Below are positions 9,942-22,600 of a stretch of DNA of 64,000 nt, one piece after another (the stretch's first letter is position 1; each line of letters opens with the position of its first letter). The translations under genes were made by a program, and so were the position numbers. Below the pieces are notes generated by a model. That model worked only from the letters and a program-made list of their open reading frames with translations. It searched no databases and was not told the origin of the DNA. Source of the stretch: Peromyscus leucopus (Eukaryota; Chordata; Mammalia; Rodentia; Cricetidae); NCBI RefSeq assembly GCF_004664715.2, contig NC_051068.1, positions 51,062,953-51,126,952 of the forward strand. The letters run 5' to 3'.

Positions 9942-11640
9942 AGTTCTGTTTGTATTTTAAAATGCCTTACACCTTTAGGTTCTCAATTACATTAAGTGAT
10001 AATAATGATACAACAATTATATACATGCACAATTTTCAAATATAAAAACATTTCAGTTGTAACTTGTTAAAAATACTGATTTATTTGTATTTTGTAACTT
10101 CCTCTATTCTTCATTTTTATGGCCTGTGGCTTGTTTTATGTTCCTATGCAAAGTGGGAAGCACCATTTTTATGGTATGATATGGATTCAAAACGTAGTCT
10201 ATATAGTAAGGGTGAATTTCATATATCATTCACTAAAAATAGTAAATATTTTATTAACTTTTGTATATTTTATATCTACATATAATTCTAATATAGAAGA
10301 ATTACGGAATAAATGATGAATATAAGGGTGCAGTGAAACTGGAGAAGACAAGTGAGAAGCTTAAAATTTCAATGAAAAGCCATTAAAGATTTAAATAATA
10401 AAATGTCTATTTCTAAGTATATTAAGTCCCAATATTGAAAATGTTAAGATTTTTTTCTGATTAAAATATAAAAGTAACACGTTTTTGTTTATGAACATCC
10501 ATCTTAGAAGAGAAATCTTGGTTAATTTATTCTAAAATTTGTATCAAAGTGTAAAAACTCAGGTTAAAATTTCTCCAGGAAATTTTGTTTGAAGAAAAGT
10601 GGAAAGGGTGCAGTGCTCAGAATATGTCACTGGATACCATCATTTCTGTCTTGTTAAACACTGACAGTATTTTCTGTTGAAGTATGTGGGCTATTCATAA
10701 AAAAATACATTGAGAAAAAAGGTAAATTTATTTAATTAATTGCCTTGATACAACTGCTTCCCAAAGAAAGGAAAAATCAAGTAGATTCCTACATCTATAT
10801 TTTATGTAAAATATGTATATTACAGATAGCACAAATAAAAACAGACATGTATATATAAATACATCTTAGGAAACTATATTACGACTTTTTGTGGTTCTGA
10901 CTGACATTATATAAATCATAAAGCAAAGATTATTGTGTGTGACTATAAAATTATGCTTTTATAATAAATAGCATGTAAGCAAAGGAGTATACATATAAAA
11001 AGAATAGTTGCATATACTAGTTTTTACACATTTATCATAGAAAATACCAGTGTCAACAATATAAAAGTAATGATTTGAGAAAGGATAATTATGGAAAGTA
11101 AAAATTTCAAATAATTAATAAACACTTGATATGAAATCAAAGTATTAAGATACAGTTTAAAATCCATCAGATGGACACAACAAAGATTTAATAATCTAAC
11201 TTATCTAGGATTGTCAGCAGAAGTGGGACTATGTGCATATTTTAAGCTACATTACTACTATTAAATTATTAAATTAGGAAGCAGTATTTAACTGTCTTTG
11301 GGCAAGTATACTGTACACTGCATAGAATCTACTACTGCTCCTTCACGTAGAGGAACTCCATGATTGTGCATGGAGGTGTTTAATGGGCCCTTTGCTGCTT
11401 TTTTTTTTTCCTTTAAAATATTTCAGTTCTACTGAAGTCTGAATGTGTAGATTATCAAATACTCTGAAGGACTGATGAGACAAAATCCACTTACATCTGA
11501 GTGTAAAGCTCAATAGCTTCTAACTCGTTGCTCATCTACAGTGAATTTATTGAGTGTGTTAGTTTATTATTTGAGAAACAAAATAACTGCTCTTTTGTAA
11601 ATTTGCTATAAGTCATGCTTTGAATATTTGCTGCACACCC
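9942..11640. other. AT-rich anonymous DNA
   Basis: No SINE, L1 or coding signature was recognised. The overlapping plus-strand frames at 10064-10316 have no domain. Confidence 0.5.
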
Positions 11641-11745
11641 AGTTGATTATATGGATGATGGGGATTGAATGCCGGTTTTCTGGCTTATGAAACAGGAACT
11701 TTATCCACTGAACTTTGCCCATTGAACCAATATCTCCCCTGTGGT
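11640..11745 (-). mobile_element. Very diverged tRNA-derived SINE (B2/B3-like)
   Basis: The plus-strand text 'gatggggattgaatgccggt' and 'ccattgaaccaatatctccc' has the order of the antisense B-box/A-box end of B2/B3 SINEs. The body is not clearly recognisable. Confidence 0.35.
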
Positions 11746-12113
11746 TCTTAAGGACAATAGAAAGTTACAGGTAGTCTTATAATTTTGAAATAAGGTAGAA
11801 AACTTTAACACCAATTGTAAAAAACAACAAAACAAACTCCTTTCTTAATCTCCAAGAAGGAGACACTTTTAGAGCTGATACAAAGTATGTGGTTTTACAT
11901 TAACGGTTGTAGTAAATGAGCAAATTTTATCTCATAGATTCTGAATCCTTTAATGAGTTTTGAATTTTGTTGGCTGTTTTTATTCTGTAAATATGAAGTT
12001 CTTCGATATTCATGATAGGAATGGATTGGTTTGTTCCAGTTGGTGGTTGCTGGGCTTAACTTGAAATTATGCTTGGCCTTAGCCACAAGGCAGAAAAGTG
12101 AAATCTGTACTTG

Positions 12114-12145
<32 letters not shown>
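12114..12145 (+). repeat. A32 homopolymer
   Basis: 32 consecutive A with no recognisable SINE body to its left, so its source element is unclear. Confidence 0.95.
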
Positions 12146-12146
<1 letters not shown>

Positions 12147-12609
12147 CCTTAAACTCCTCAGAAGCTTTGCTTTAAAAAGGCTGAAAACACAAATGGAAAT
12201 GCTGTTTTTTGTGTGTGTGTGTTTAGAAGCATGCTAACAATTCTTTTTCATAAAAAAAACCCCTAAATATAGTCAAGGAATTGAAAATCATCAATTATTA
12301 GAGGAAATCCGGTCTGATTTAAGATATGATATGCATTTTAAACTATGTTTAATTATTTTCATAACTGGAACCCTTTATAAATTACTTCATAATTCCAGGT
12401 CTTATTAGCTTTAAGTTTCAAGGCTTTCATCTATTGTTACATTTTTTTCAATGCTGTTCATATTTATTTTCCCTGGAGATAGAACCTATGTATTCATTCA
12501 TTTATTGGATAGGACCTATTTATTCATTCTTAATAACAAAATGATTATTGGATTAATTCCATTTTTATTTTAGTAATAGCAGTCCTTACCTCCTGGACTC
12601 TTTTCTGCA

Positions 12610-13000
12610 AATAAGGAAGATTAGATAACATTGTTCCCCTATGGTGGCATCCCATTAATGTGAGGAAGTACCAGAGGAAAATCAACTTACAGGAGAAAAC
12701 ACTTATTTTGCCTCATGGTCTCATAGTACTCAGTCAATACTTGTTTGACGATGTTTTGAACCTGGAGTGAGGGACCATGGTATAGAGGAAAGACATTACC
12801 TCATGGTGGCCTGGAAGCAAGGGAGGAGAGAAAGACAGGAGAATCTCAGTAATGATGTCAAGAAGACAAATGCCAGTGTCCCAATACTAGCCCACCCTTG
12901 CTAATTCTTCTCTTAAATCCCACAGTGTCCAGGCAGGTAATGAAACCTTAAGTAGACCAGCCTCAGGATAGAACATCAGATCCAACGTGGAATTTGAAAA
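12610..13000. mobile_element. Possible MaLR/ERVL-type LTR remnant
   Basis: Blocks such as 'acacttattttgcctcatgg', 'ctcatggtggcctggaagca' and 'gaacatcagatccaacgtgg' resemble, in order, the interior of mammalian MaLR LTRs. No clean ends or target duplication were found, so this is a tentative family call. Confidence 0.35.
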
Positions 13001-14514
13001 GTCAATATCAAACATCTTTAGTATTAAGTTAATCAGATATAAATGAAGTTTAGACAAAGAATATGGAAACCATTTAAACCTTAGAATTAACTAGCCATGA
13101 ACACTAAAACATCACCAATGAAGTGTTAAATTACAGAGCCTTGGCCACTCAGAGCTACCCCTGAGTAGCTCCCAGAAAATGCATGTATTCTGTTGCCTTG
13201 TTAAGGCCTGAGCCTATTTTTAAACATACTAATCTCTGGAATATAACAGTGAGAAAGCAAAGAGAAGAAAACAAGAATGATGAGAAAAAGAAAGGCACTG
13301 TGTAGCAGAATTAAAATTTATAAATAAGCATTTGAATATAAAATATTCCAGTGGAGGAAATAAATGTCATAAACCAATTCTTTTATCAAGAAAAATACCC
13401 CCAGCATGTCAAAAGAGTATATTAATAAGTACAACTTTATAATGGGGATTGTGTCTGTTTTGAGAATTTGAGAAAGGAAACTGGGGACTATTAATTCATA
13501 TGTTGTCAGGAACAAAAATGTCTTTTGTACTACATGAGTTTTCATCAGATGTCCTAAATTGATCTGGAAGTAGCAATGGCATTGACTATTGTCACTGAAA
13601 AGCATAATTTCAATGATGAAAAAAAAAAAGAAGGAAATGAACAGAAAAAAAATGTTAAACTGTTCTTGGAAACAAGAAATTAACTTTCATACAATGAAAT
13701 CATTTATCAAACAATGTTATAGTTGTTCAAGGACTCTTTTAAATATCGTGTCATTTGTTTCCTAACACCCTAACATGAAAGTAGACATCTGTATGCCTGA
13801 CTCATTGAAGCAACTGTTGACTCAAGCTTAAGGTATAACCCTTAATGAAGGTCTGTAGTGCGTCATGACCATATAAACTGGAACAATAGCACAAGAGTCT
13901 CTAGAAGTATGTGGTGCACTTACATTTGTTGAATAAAAGTTGAGCAACTTATTTATAAAATGTGTTTGTATAAATAGCCTCCAATGTTTGAAATATATCT
14001 TTCCATAGAATGGACCCATTAAAAAGATTAAGACATTTTTAGAACTGATATTCCCACTTGCCTACACTAAAGAATTTGTGAATGTGTGAATCTTGGCAAT
14101 GTCCTCATCTTACTTACTAACAAGTACGTTCCTTCATATATTATAGCTTCCAGCTTAGAGTCTCTCATGGGATCCCTAAGTGTGCAAACATGTGGGGCTC
14201 TGACTCTTGTGCCTTCTCTTGGGCTCTTTTGCTTCTGTTGATTTGTCTTGTCCAACTTCAATGGGATAATTTTTGTTTTATCTTATTCTATTTTATTGTG
14301 TCAATTTAAAAAAATGAATGAAATAATATATAAATAAATGAATGAAAAGTGAAAACCTAGCTACTAGGGTAAAGGTTACCAACTGAACTGTACTTAGGTT
14401 TTCTGGGAGAGGGAAAGTTAGTTTTGTCCAATAGAGTGACACTGGGTATAACAACTACTCCTGTAAGGCCTTATGTTCAGGAGTACTCATGTTAAGGAGT
14501 AGTTGACCAACAAT

Positions 14515-14516
<2 letters not shown>
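13001..14516. other. Anonymous AT-rich DNA
   Basis: No recognisable repeats or coding exons. Minus-strand frames at 13318-13605, 13828-14019 and 14067-14261 show no known motif. Confidence 0.5.
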
Positions 14517-14573
<57 letters not shown>

Positions 14574-14581
14574 TGTGTGTT
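14517..14581 (+). repeat. (GT)n microsatellite
   Basis: About 32 GT units with one AT interruption near 14567; Z-DNA-prone. Confidence 0.97.
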
Positions 14582-14619
14582 GATCTGGTTACAAATGGAA
14601 GAGCTTTTTAGGGAAGTGG

Positions 14620-14820
14620 TTTTATTTTATTTTATTGTTTTTGAGGGTGTTTTTTTTGTATAAGTTTTTTTCTTTGTATTTGAGGAAGCACTTAAAGTTG
14701 CTTGGGTAAGGAGAGGGAGAAGGCCTGGAGGGATTTTAGGGAGGGGAAGAATATGATCAAAATATATTGGAATTTGAAAATTCTTTTAAGTAATGAAAAT
14801 ATAATAAAAAATCAAAAAAG
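14620..14820 (+). mobile_element. LINE-1 3'UTR end
   Basis: The G-rich block ('gggtaaggagagggagaagg', 'agggaggggaagaatatgat') followed by 'caaaatatattggaatttga' and an A-rich end is a rodent L1 3' terminus. Confidence 0.65.
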
Positions 14821-15326
14821 AAAATTTTGTTTGCAATTTTCTTTCTCCAACAATGTGTAACAGAAGACTGGATACACAAATGCTTCCTAATTATCTAAAA
14901 AATTATTAATAAAATAAAATAGTAATGAATAAAGAACACACTTTTTCCTTATACCATGGGTATATTTGTTTGATAGTTTGAAAGTATTAATTTTTTATAT
15001 TTTCATGTAGTACTGAGTTCACCTTAACTTTTGGTACTGCAAATAAGATGTAATCCTTTAATCTGAGGTATTATACATGGAGGGGGGAAGGAAGGGTTAA
15101 AAGCAGGCTTCCATTTAGACCATGTCAAATGGATATAATGCCAAAATGAATGGGGAGATTAGTAAATAAAGCAACAATGATGAGAACATGATAGAACTTT
15201 TAAATTTTACTTTAAGAAAGAACTTGTATATGTAAAGATATGAAATCAAATGATGGAGTAATAACAAATATTTAAATAGAGGAAGGATTAAAAGTCAAAC
15301 TGAATAAGAGTCCAGAGTGTGCTGAG

Positions 15327-15330
<4 letters not shown>
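14821..15330. other. Anonymous AT-rich DNA
   Basis: Nothing recognised between the L1 end and the (CA)n tract. Confidence 0.5.

Positions 15331-15390
<60 letters not shown>
15331..15390 (+). repeat. (CA)n microsatellite
   Basis: About 29 uninterrupted CA units. The poly-(His-Thr) frame at 15319-15507 is produced by this tract. Confidence 0.97.
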
Positions 15391-15394
<4 letters not shown>

Positions 15395-15449
15395 AGTGTG
15401 GATGCTTACAAAGATCTGTAAGTAATTATACATGGTATTTATTGTATGA

Positions 15450-15660
15450 TAAATTTCTTAAAGCAAGATCTTATGTATTCCAGGCTGGCCTCAGGCTCAC
15501 CAGGTAACTTAGGACAACTATGAACTCCTGATCCTCCTGCCTTCACCTCCTGAGTGCTGGGATTACACAGTGTGCATAATGATGCCAAGGTTATGTTTTG
15601 TTGGAGACTGAACCATACATGTTAGCAAAGTGGTCTACAACTTGAACTACCTCCACAGCT
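15450..15660 (-). mobile_element. B4 (ID-B1 composite) SINE, antisense
   Basis: An antisense B1-like half ('ccaggctggcctcaggctca', 'tgctgggattacacagtgtg') is followed by an ID-like half ('ttggagactgaaccatacat', ending 'ctccacagc'). This is the reversed order expected for a B4-type element on the minus strand. Confidence 0.7.
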
Positions 15661-17140
15661 TTTTAGGATTATTAAGACAAAACCAAATCAGTGAGAATTT
15701 GTATCAGGAATACAAGGAATAAACCTAAACTTAATAAGGCAATTTATAGCAAGCCAACGGCAAACATCAAATTAAATAGAGAGAAACTCATAGCAACTCC
15801 ACTGAAATCGGGAACAAGACAAGGCTGTCCACTCTCCCCATATCTATTCAATAAAGTGCTAAAAGTTATAGCTAAAGCAATAAGACAACAAAAGAATATC
15901 AAATGGATACAAATCAGAAAGAAGTCGAACTTTTGCTATTTGCAGATGATATGATAGTATACATAAGTGACCCCAAAAATTCTACCAGGGAACTCCTACG
16001 GCTGATAAACACCTTCAGCGATGTGGCAGGATACAAAATTAGCTAAAAAAGATCAGTAGTCCTCCCATATACAAATGATAAATGGGCTGAGAAAGTTATC
16101 AGGGAGGAAAACAACACCCTTTACAATAGCCACAAGTAACATAAAATATATTGTGGTGTCTCTAACCAAGCAAGAGAAAGATCTTTATGACAAGAACTTC
16201 AAATCTTTGAAGAAAGAAGTTGAAGAATCAGAAAATGGAAAGCTCTCCCAGGCTGATGGATCAGTAGGATTAATATAGCAAAAATGGTCATTTTACCAAA
16301 AGCAATCTACAGATTCAATGCAATCCCCATCAAAATTCCAACACAATTATCAACAGACCTTGAAAGAACAATACTCACCTTCTTATGGAAAAGCAAAAAA
16401 ACCCAGGATAGCTAAAACAATCGAAATTCTGGAGATATCACCATCCCTAATTCAAGCTCTACTGTAGAGTTATAGTAATAAAAACTCATCATACTGGCAA
16501 AATGATGGACAGGTGGATCAATGCAAACCAATCAAAGACCCTGACATAAATCCACACACCTACATACACCTGATTTTTTTTCAGAGAAACTAAAAGTATA
16601 ATGGGACAAAATGAATCTTCAACAAATGGTGCTGGCATAATTGTATTTTGGCATGTAGAAGAATGCAAATAGATCCATATCTATCACCCTTCACAAAACT
16701 CACATCCAAGTGGATCAAAGATCTCAACATAAATTCAGTGTCACTGAACCCAATAAAACAGAAAGTGGGGAATAGTCTTGAATGATTAACACATAAACAA
16801 CTTCCTGAACAGAGCACCAATAGCACAGACACTAAGATTGACAATTAATAAATATGACCTCAGGAAAACTGAAAAGCTTCTGTGAGGCAAAGGACACCAT
16901 CCATAGAACAAAATGACAGCCTACATCCCACACCCCAGAGAGGGCTGATTTCCAAAATGTATATATAAAACTCAAGAAACTAGACATCAACAGACTATAT
17001 AACCCAGTTAAAAAGTGGGGTACAAATCTAAACAGAGCCTTCTCAAGAAAGGAATCTCAAAGGGCCAAGAAACACTTAAAGAAACGTTCAACACCCTTAT
17101 CCATAGGGTAAATGTTTATCAATAAAACTCAGAGAAGCTA

Positions 17141-17315
17141 GCCGGGCGGTGGTGGCACATGCCTTTAATGCCAGCACTTGGGAGGCAAAGCCAGGTGGAT
17201 CTCTGTGAGTTCGAGGCCAGCCTGGGCTACCTAACCGAGTTTCAGGAAAGGCACAAAGCTACACAGAGAAACCCTGTCTTGAAAAAACAAACAAACAAAA
17301 AACTAAAACAAAAAC
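17141..17315 (+). mobile_element. B1 SINE with 17-bp target duplication
   Basis: A near-complete B1 (starting GCCGGGCGGTGGTGGCACAT, containing TTCGAGGCCAGCCTGGGC and ending AGAAACCCTGTCTT plus an A-rich tail). It is flanked by AAAACTCAGAGAAGCTA at 17124-17140 and 17316-17332. The 'caggaaaggcacaaagctac' segment is the form usual in cricetid B1s. Inserted into the older L1, so it is younger than the host element. Confidence 0.95.
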
Positions 17316-17835
17316 AAAACTCAGAGAAGCTATCTTAAACCAGTCAAAATAGCTAAGATAAAAAACCCAAGTTATACCTCATCCTGGTGAGGATGTGAAA
17401 CAAGGGGAACACACATTCCATTGCTGGTGGGAGTGCAAACTTGTACAGTCACTTTGGAAATCAATACGGTAGTTTCTCAGTTAATTGGGGACCAATCTCC
17501 CTCAAGGCTAGCTATACCACTCCTGGGCATATACCCAAAGGATACTCCATTCTACCACAAGGACACTTGCTCAACTATGTTCATAGCATCTTTATTCATA
17601 ATAGCCAGAAACTGGAAACAACCTAGATGTCCCTGAACTGAAAATAAAGATGTTATACATTTACACAATCAAGTATTACTGACCTGTGAAAAACAATGAT
17701 ATTATTAAATTTGCAGGCAAAATGATAGAACTAGAAAAAAAAAAAACTTCATGAATAAGGTAACACAGACCCAGAAAGATACCTATGGTATCTATTCTTC
17801 TTTAAATTGATATTAGCTGTAAAGGAAAGGATAAC

Positions 17836-18389
17836 TATGTAGACCAGGCTGGCCTCAAATCATAGAGATCCTCCTGCCTATGCCTCCCAAGCACTGGGAT
17901 TAAAATTGTGCACCACCACAACTGGCTAAAGGGGAAGATGAATAGGAACCTCACTTATACAACTTAAGTAAAACATAGTTCTCTGAACCGATGAAGATAG
18001 GTTTCTTCTGTAACCCAAAATCTAATCAATATTCATATGTATAATTCAGCTATTATTGGACTTAAAATGGCTTATTGGGAAATGTTACCATATTTACTAT
18101 TTTCTACAGAAAAAAAAAATATTATCCACTTTCAAATAACTCTGGACTTTGGAATTATAACCTGTTTTTATGTTATAAAAAAGTTAAAAAAAAAAAAAAC
18201 TTTAAGTGAAAAATGCTGAAGGACCACTGAACTCGGTGTATTTATATATCTACATCTGTATAAATAATGATTGTAAATGTTTGTTTAAAAAGGTGAAGTG
18301 CAAATGTGAATTTAACAAGAAGTTGTAGATTTTCAACACTGTACACAAACTCCTTTGTTACAAATAAATATTTATGCTTCTAATAATTA

Positions 18390-18481
<92 letters not shown>

Positions 18482-18484
18482 AAA
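17836..18484 (+). pseudogene. Retrocopy of a polyadenylated transcript's 3' region, inserted in L1
   Basis: The L1 sequence stops at about 17835 and resumes at about 18481. The insert starts inside an antisense B1 (17836-17928), continues through non-repetitive AT-rich sequence, and has AATAAA at 18363-18368 about 20 bases before an A-rich (AAAG)n tail. The flanks 17821-17835 and 18477-18491 match at 13 of 15 bases, consistent with a target duplication. This is the structure of a 5'-truncated, L1-mobilised mRNA 3'UTR. I cannot name the parent gene. Confidence 0.65.
18389..18484 (+). repeat. (AAAG)n microsatellite
   Basis: About 23 AAAG units, starting where a poly(A) tail would begin after the AATAAA signal. 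It is probably an expanded former poly(A) tail. The serine/phenylalanine/leucine-rich minus frame here is an artefact. Confidence 0.97.
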
Positions 18485-19665
18485 CGATAACAATACTACA
18501 GTCCACAGACCCAGAGAAGTTCAGTAACAAGGAGGGTTCAAAGCGTGACTCATGAATCTCCCTGGGAAGGGGAAATAAAATAGATTTCGCAGATGGCCTG
18601 GGAGGCAGATGGGTATAGGTAAAGGAGGGATCAGGTAGGAGTGTGCAGGGCCAGAGCACTGGCACAGACAACTGGAATCAGGGGGCATTTTAGGGGCAAG
18701 GTATAAACCTAGTGCAATCAAAACTCCCAGGAATCCATGAGATTGACAATAGCCAAGACACCTAGGGATGGAGGATAAGGAGCATGAACTGCCCCCTTCT
18801 GTAACAAGTCAAAGCTTCTAGTTGTGGGATTGGGACTCCAACCCAGGCACAAAATCTTCGACTTACAATTTGTCCTCACTGCAGGATATGCTAGGGTAAA
18901 GGTAGTACAGAACTCGTGGGAGTGGCCAAGACCCATGGCACCAGAGGAATCTCACACCGGACTCTGGTTGGATGGGCAGAACCAGTCTGTGTAGGCCAGA
19001 GACCTAGGATAGAACCAAACAGGACTGACAAAAAAAAAAAGTCAATTAAATGATTCATAATTATACTCTGCTATACTTTAGACAGGAACCGACTTAAGCG
19101 TCTTCAGAGAGGCTTCATCCAGCAACTGATTGAAGCAGAGGCAGAAACACACAGCCAAACATTAGCAAAAGCTCAGGGAACCCTGCAGAAGTGGGGGAGG
19201 AAGGATTGTAGGAGCCTGAGGGATCAAGGATATTACAAAAAAATGAGCGACAGAATCAACTAATCAGGTCTCACAGGGTCTCAGACACTGAACTGACAAT
19301 CGCGGGGAGCCTGTAAGGATCTGACTTAGGCCCTCTGCATATATGTTATGGTGGTGTAGATTGGTTTTCTTGTGGGACCCCTAACGGTCAAAGCAGGGGC
19401 TGTTTGATTCTTTTGCCTGATTTTGGGACTCTTCTTCTCATTGGGTGCCTCATCCAGCCTTAATATGAGGGGATATGCCTAGTCTTATTTTAACTTGGCA
19501 TGCCATGTTTGATTGGTATCTCTGAGAGGCCTGCCCTATTCTGAAGGGAAAGGAGGAGGATGGATCTGAGGGAGAGGGAAGGTCGGAAGGAGGAACTGAG
19601 AATAGTGGAGGGAGGGGAAAATGCAGTTTGAATGTAATATATGAGAAAATAATTTTTAAAAAAGT

Positions 19666-22600
19666 TAAAAATATAAGTGAATCCCCATATCTAAGCAAGT
19701 GTACATTCTTCTGATAACTTCAAGCTACCCAAGAAATATATAATAAAACTGATAAATTCTATACATAGATTGTTTATAAACAAATGAGTTTTATAAAGAT
19801 ATTTTTGCCTTGTTAAAATGATATTTTATTGATAGGTGGGGCTGTTTAAATAGTACCTATTAACCCAGTCTCCAACTAGGAAGCCACAGAATGTACTAAT
19901 GGTTTGTTTGTGTCTTTCCTTTCCATATAACATATAAATCAAGAAGCACTGATACGGTTTTGAGTCCTGAGGGCATGGTTTTCAAGATCTGTGATCATGA
20001 AAGGAGTAAATACATACTCTAAAATGTTTGCAAAATATTTACAATTACCTGATGACGTCTAACCTGCCACTCTGATATTTCAAGGTAAACTAGAACTAGC
20101 ATGTGACCACATCATGAACTAAGACATTTAGCAACGATTTTTGTTTCTATAAAGAAGACAGCATCCTGTGCAATGGAGAACTGGGATTATTTTCCCTCAC
20201 TACACCAACAAAAACTTTCTTCTTCTTGTTCTCTCATGTATTTTGTGTTGCCATGTCCCTTCATATCTTTTAAAGGTCACCAACTTTAAGAGACACTCGT
20301 TGTACTTCTAACATAATTGGGCAGCAATTTCATAAGGAATATTGTGTGTTCCAATTAATGGCCTGACAACATGGAGTTGTGTTGATCCGGTTGAAAAATA
20401 TCTGGAAATTCAGATTTTAATATTTATATATTTTCATTGAATATTTTATTTTCATACATATAAATTGATGGCTAGTATTGAAAATGTTTTGGAAAAACCT
20501 TATGGAATTCTGAAGTAGTTAGTTTTTCTCTTTACTTTTCCATTAAAAAACATGAAGTGAATGCTGATGTTTCAGTAACAGCTCAAGCCTTACTCAAAGC
20601 TGTGTTTTCCTTTCTCTCTCCCTACTTCTACATAGGTGCACATGTATGTTTGTGGTAAATGCAAACACAGTTTTTAAGTTCTACTGATATTTTATTATTT
20701 TGCATGTTTTATAAGCTTAAAGTAAAAATTATTGCTTGCAAATCTTCCTTTTCAGTTAAATTTATGAATTATCGATACTGCCCTTCAAGTTCTTTTCAGC
20801 TACATTTTAAATATCTGCTATATTAGCATACATGTTACAATTGTTTCTTTTGTTTTACCGGAGATTACAATATCATTTCTAAAAAAAAAAATCTGTACTT
20901 TCTTGGAGTATTATGTTACACAGGTGATATGACATTCCATGTTGCAAATAATGATCCCTGTTGCAAGCTTGTGAACTGCTAGCATCCTTACATTCTTTAC
21001 ACAGTATTTACACCTTATATACACATAAATATCCCATTCACCTGATTATAAGAAGTAAAGCAGTTATATATTTTATAGAAACATTGCTACCTTTCAGTGG
21101 ACCTAAGTCCTCCTCAGAGGGCTGATGCTATCTGGGCTTTTTGAATTATGCCACATCTTTTCATCTGGCACCAGTTTTTGTGACTGCTGCTGTTGTTGCT
21201 TTCCAGTTATAAAATATCTGAGGTGCAGTGACTGCTGAATTTAGGTCATTTCCAAAATGACCCTGCTCTGTTTTTGCAATCTATGCATTTTTTTTAATTA
21301 TGGTTCAATAGATTGATTTACCACTGGCAGTAACTGCGAGGAAAGATTTAGGCAAGTTTAATTTTTCCAAGTAAAGAAACAACCATTCTCCAATTCCAAG
21401 ATTTTTTTTTCACCTACAAAAAGTGAAATGGCCTTTCTCTTTGGAGTTTGCTTTTCCTTAAATCACAATGAGATAGAGCATTCACACTTCGAAGAAGGAA
21501 AAGGTTGGGTTTTGCATTTCCTTTAAGTCTTTGTACATTAAATTCTCAGATAACTCAAAGTCCTCTTTGTTCTAAGAATTAAACACAAAGTTTTTCTTTT
21601 AAGTCACTATGAATTAAAAGCCCGAAGAAATAACGACAATCCTAGTTCAGAATTAGCTTGAAGTTGGATGAGAGGTTGATAGACACTGGGGAGCTTTCAG
21701 ATAGGGTCCGTGTAGAGAGAGGATAATCTAATCCCATTATTTATGTGTCCTAGTTCCTGGCCCATAGAAAAATTTAGAGTTTCTACCATTGGTGCAATCA
21801 TATCAGACACTTGACCATGATGATGGAAGCTACTTAGACAAGTCTAAACATCTTTTTGAATATGTTAAGAAATTACTAAGTTAGACTAGAATTGAAATAA
21901 GTTACTAAATTTTAGCACAAACAAGATGTTTGCCATACATAATCAATCAGATATATCTTCATTAAAATACTGAATATATTAATCAACTCTTTTTAATTCT
22001 AAAGAAACCAGCAAAGTTCTGACATTGAAAAGATTTTTGTCCCTTTTTGGGTATCTTCTTAAGAATGTCCTGATGAATATTACCTAAAATGAAATAGTAA
22101 AATAATTTGTTTGTTAAAGGGTATGTTCTTATATTCAGATTTCATGGAGGCTAAACTGAAAAAAAAAATCTAGAAATGACACAATGAATAGGGTTTAAAA
22201 ACATATTCCAATGTGTCTTTAAATAAGAGGGACAGTGAAAAGAAGCAGATTAATCAAAGAAGGAAATATTTGAATGGAAATGTTCACACAAATAAGCACA
22301 ATGAGAAGGAATGCAAGAGGGATTTTGAATGTATCCTCATTTGGAAAAAGTGCCTTTACAAGTAAGAGAAATATAAGATTGTATTAAAATACAGTGGGTA
22401 GCTTACTCCAGCATCGACAGTGAACATGCATGATGATGGTTCTTTGAAGACAGAAATATACATGCCTGGGGAATACCTTGCAAATTTGAAAAATTGAAAT
22501 GATTCATCCACAAACTGAGAAATGCTGACTGCAAGTGATCAGAAGCTAGAAATAGACAAGGGAGACTCTCACCAGGTTTTGGAGGAAACATTACCTGGCA

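Larger units (their letters stand above)
15676..19665 (+). mobile_element. 5'-truncated LINE-1 (ORF2 RT domain to 3' end), twice interrupted
   Basis: Begins inside ORF2 and reads through the reverse-transcriptase palm: the catalytic FADD box is at 15939-15950 and '[14 protein letters not shown]' lies upstream in another frame. It then covers the C-terminal ORF2 region and a long 3'UTR ending near 19665 ('ttgaatgtaatatatgagaa'). ORF2 is broken by many stops and frameshifts. The element was later hit by a B1 (17141-17315) and by a transcript retrocopy (17836-18480); L1 sequence resumes across both breaks. Frames at 15691-15954 and 16075-16278 are ORF2 debris. Confidence 0.88.

Noticed and set aside
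15319..15507. His-Thr repeat protein
   Set aside because: Produced by the (CA)n microsatellite.
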